DNA of 64,000 bases from Flavobacterium caseinilyticum (lineage in GTDB: Bacteria > Bacteroidota > Bacteroidia > Flavobacteriales > Flavobacteriaceae): positions 62,001 through 126,000 of the forward strand of contig NZ_SMFM01000002.1 in the NCBI RefSeq assembly GCF_004349085.1. The letters are read 5' to 3'. This document shows positions 63,914-64,000 of the stretch, in pieces. Under the pieces are notes generated by a model. The model saw only the letters and a program-made list of their open reading frames with translations. It ran no database searches and was not told the origin of the DNA. Numbering within the stretch: the stretch's first letter is position 1; each line of letters opens with the position of its first letter. Position numbers and translations under genes: made by a program.

Positions 63914-64000
63914 ATGATACAAAAAATGTCATTACAGACTTTTGATAAAATAGTGTTAAGGTTTAAAAAAAACACAACATTAGAAGACATTGATTCTATA
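63914..64000 (+). CDS. Partial open reading frame at the right edge
   Basis: An ATG at 63914 (MIQKMSLQTFDKIVLRFKKN, then TTLEDIDSI) stays open to the last base, giving 29 codons. An alternative start is the ATG at 63926. The product resembles no family that I can name from so short a piece, and the gene may be real because the frame reads smoothly. Confidence 0.4.
   Translation, partial: MIQKMSLQTFDKIVLRFKKNTTLEDIDSI

Noticed and set aside
1-64000. tRNA, rRNA, integrase, transposase and phage genes
   Set aside because: None of the intergenic gaps shows a cloverleaf with a T-loop consensus, and no coding frame carries transposase or integrase motifs.

Overview
The window looks like chromosome of a low-GC Bacteroidota, most probably a Flavobacterium or close relative. 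The evidence is: AT-rich sequence with weak Shine-Dalgarno sites; promoters of the type TTG-N17..19-TAnnTTTG, which is the Bacteroidota consensus; a type IX secretion (T9SS) C-terminal domain on a secreted multicopper oxidase; a carboxypeptidase-regulatory-domain outer-membrane receptor; and typical flavobacterial families (GyrA with an acidic tail, Pit/DUF47 pair, fused RimB-RimK-like protein, solitary lpxD). Most of the window is ordinary housekeeping and metabolic chromosome. No rRNA, tRNA, CRISPR array, intact insertion sequence or prophage was seen.

Layout. 1-11,565: a partial TPR-like secreted protein, gyrA, divergent clpC, a RimK-type ATP-grasp fusion, then pit, DUF47 and hutH on the minus strand. 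12,001-17,034: a threonine operon (thrA-thrB-thrC) preceded by a 39-codon leader peptide with five consecutive Thr codons and a hairpin with a U-tract. This is read here as a ribosome-mediated attenuator. 17,342-19,165: a two-gene ATPase plus TOPRIM-like cassette, a defence-type candidate. 19,353-21,099: a fasciclin lipoprotein flanked by two decayed copies of the same membrane-protein gene. 21,212-27,120: SYLF protein, GNAT acetyltransferase, AHSA1-like protein, T9SS multicopper oxidase and a HI0933-type flavoprotein. 27,380-29,467: DUF3037, HipA-like kinase and NAD(P)H-hydrate dehydratase. 29,798-34,754: gcvT, a Prc-like protease, a secreted protein and a YebC regulator. 35,382-43,582: an unassigned 690-residue PLP enzyme, a cysteine-synthase-family enzyme, an oligopeptidase, a YbaB protein, threonine aldolase and prfB with its programmed +1 frameshift. 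43,675-52,849: TonB-domain protein, a 1.25-kb stretch with no gene, two oxidoreductases, lpxD, an acyl-CoA carboxylase beta subunit and an S41 protein. 53,061-64,000: a broken outer-membrane gene, a doxX gene with a frameshift in a poly-A run, menE-like, a CPBP protease, ArsC-like, a beta-barrel receptor, fumC, a luciferase-like monooxygenase, an alanine/saccharopine-dehydrogenase-like enzyme and a partial gene at the edge.

The threonine operon is the clearest example of genes working together: aspartate kinase/homoserine dehydrogenase, homoserine kinase and threonine synthase make threonine, the precursor of isoleucine. The leader is rich in exactly Thr, Ile and Val codons. Threonine aldolase and GcvT elsewhere in the window connect to glycine and one-carbon metabolism.

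Three families of dispersed intergenic palindromes recur: a REP-like element, a GCCACARATT inverted repeat and a GTTTAAA heptad hairpin. They account for much of the structured non-coding DNA. All functional calls rest on reading motifs by eye; no database search was run.
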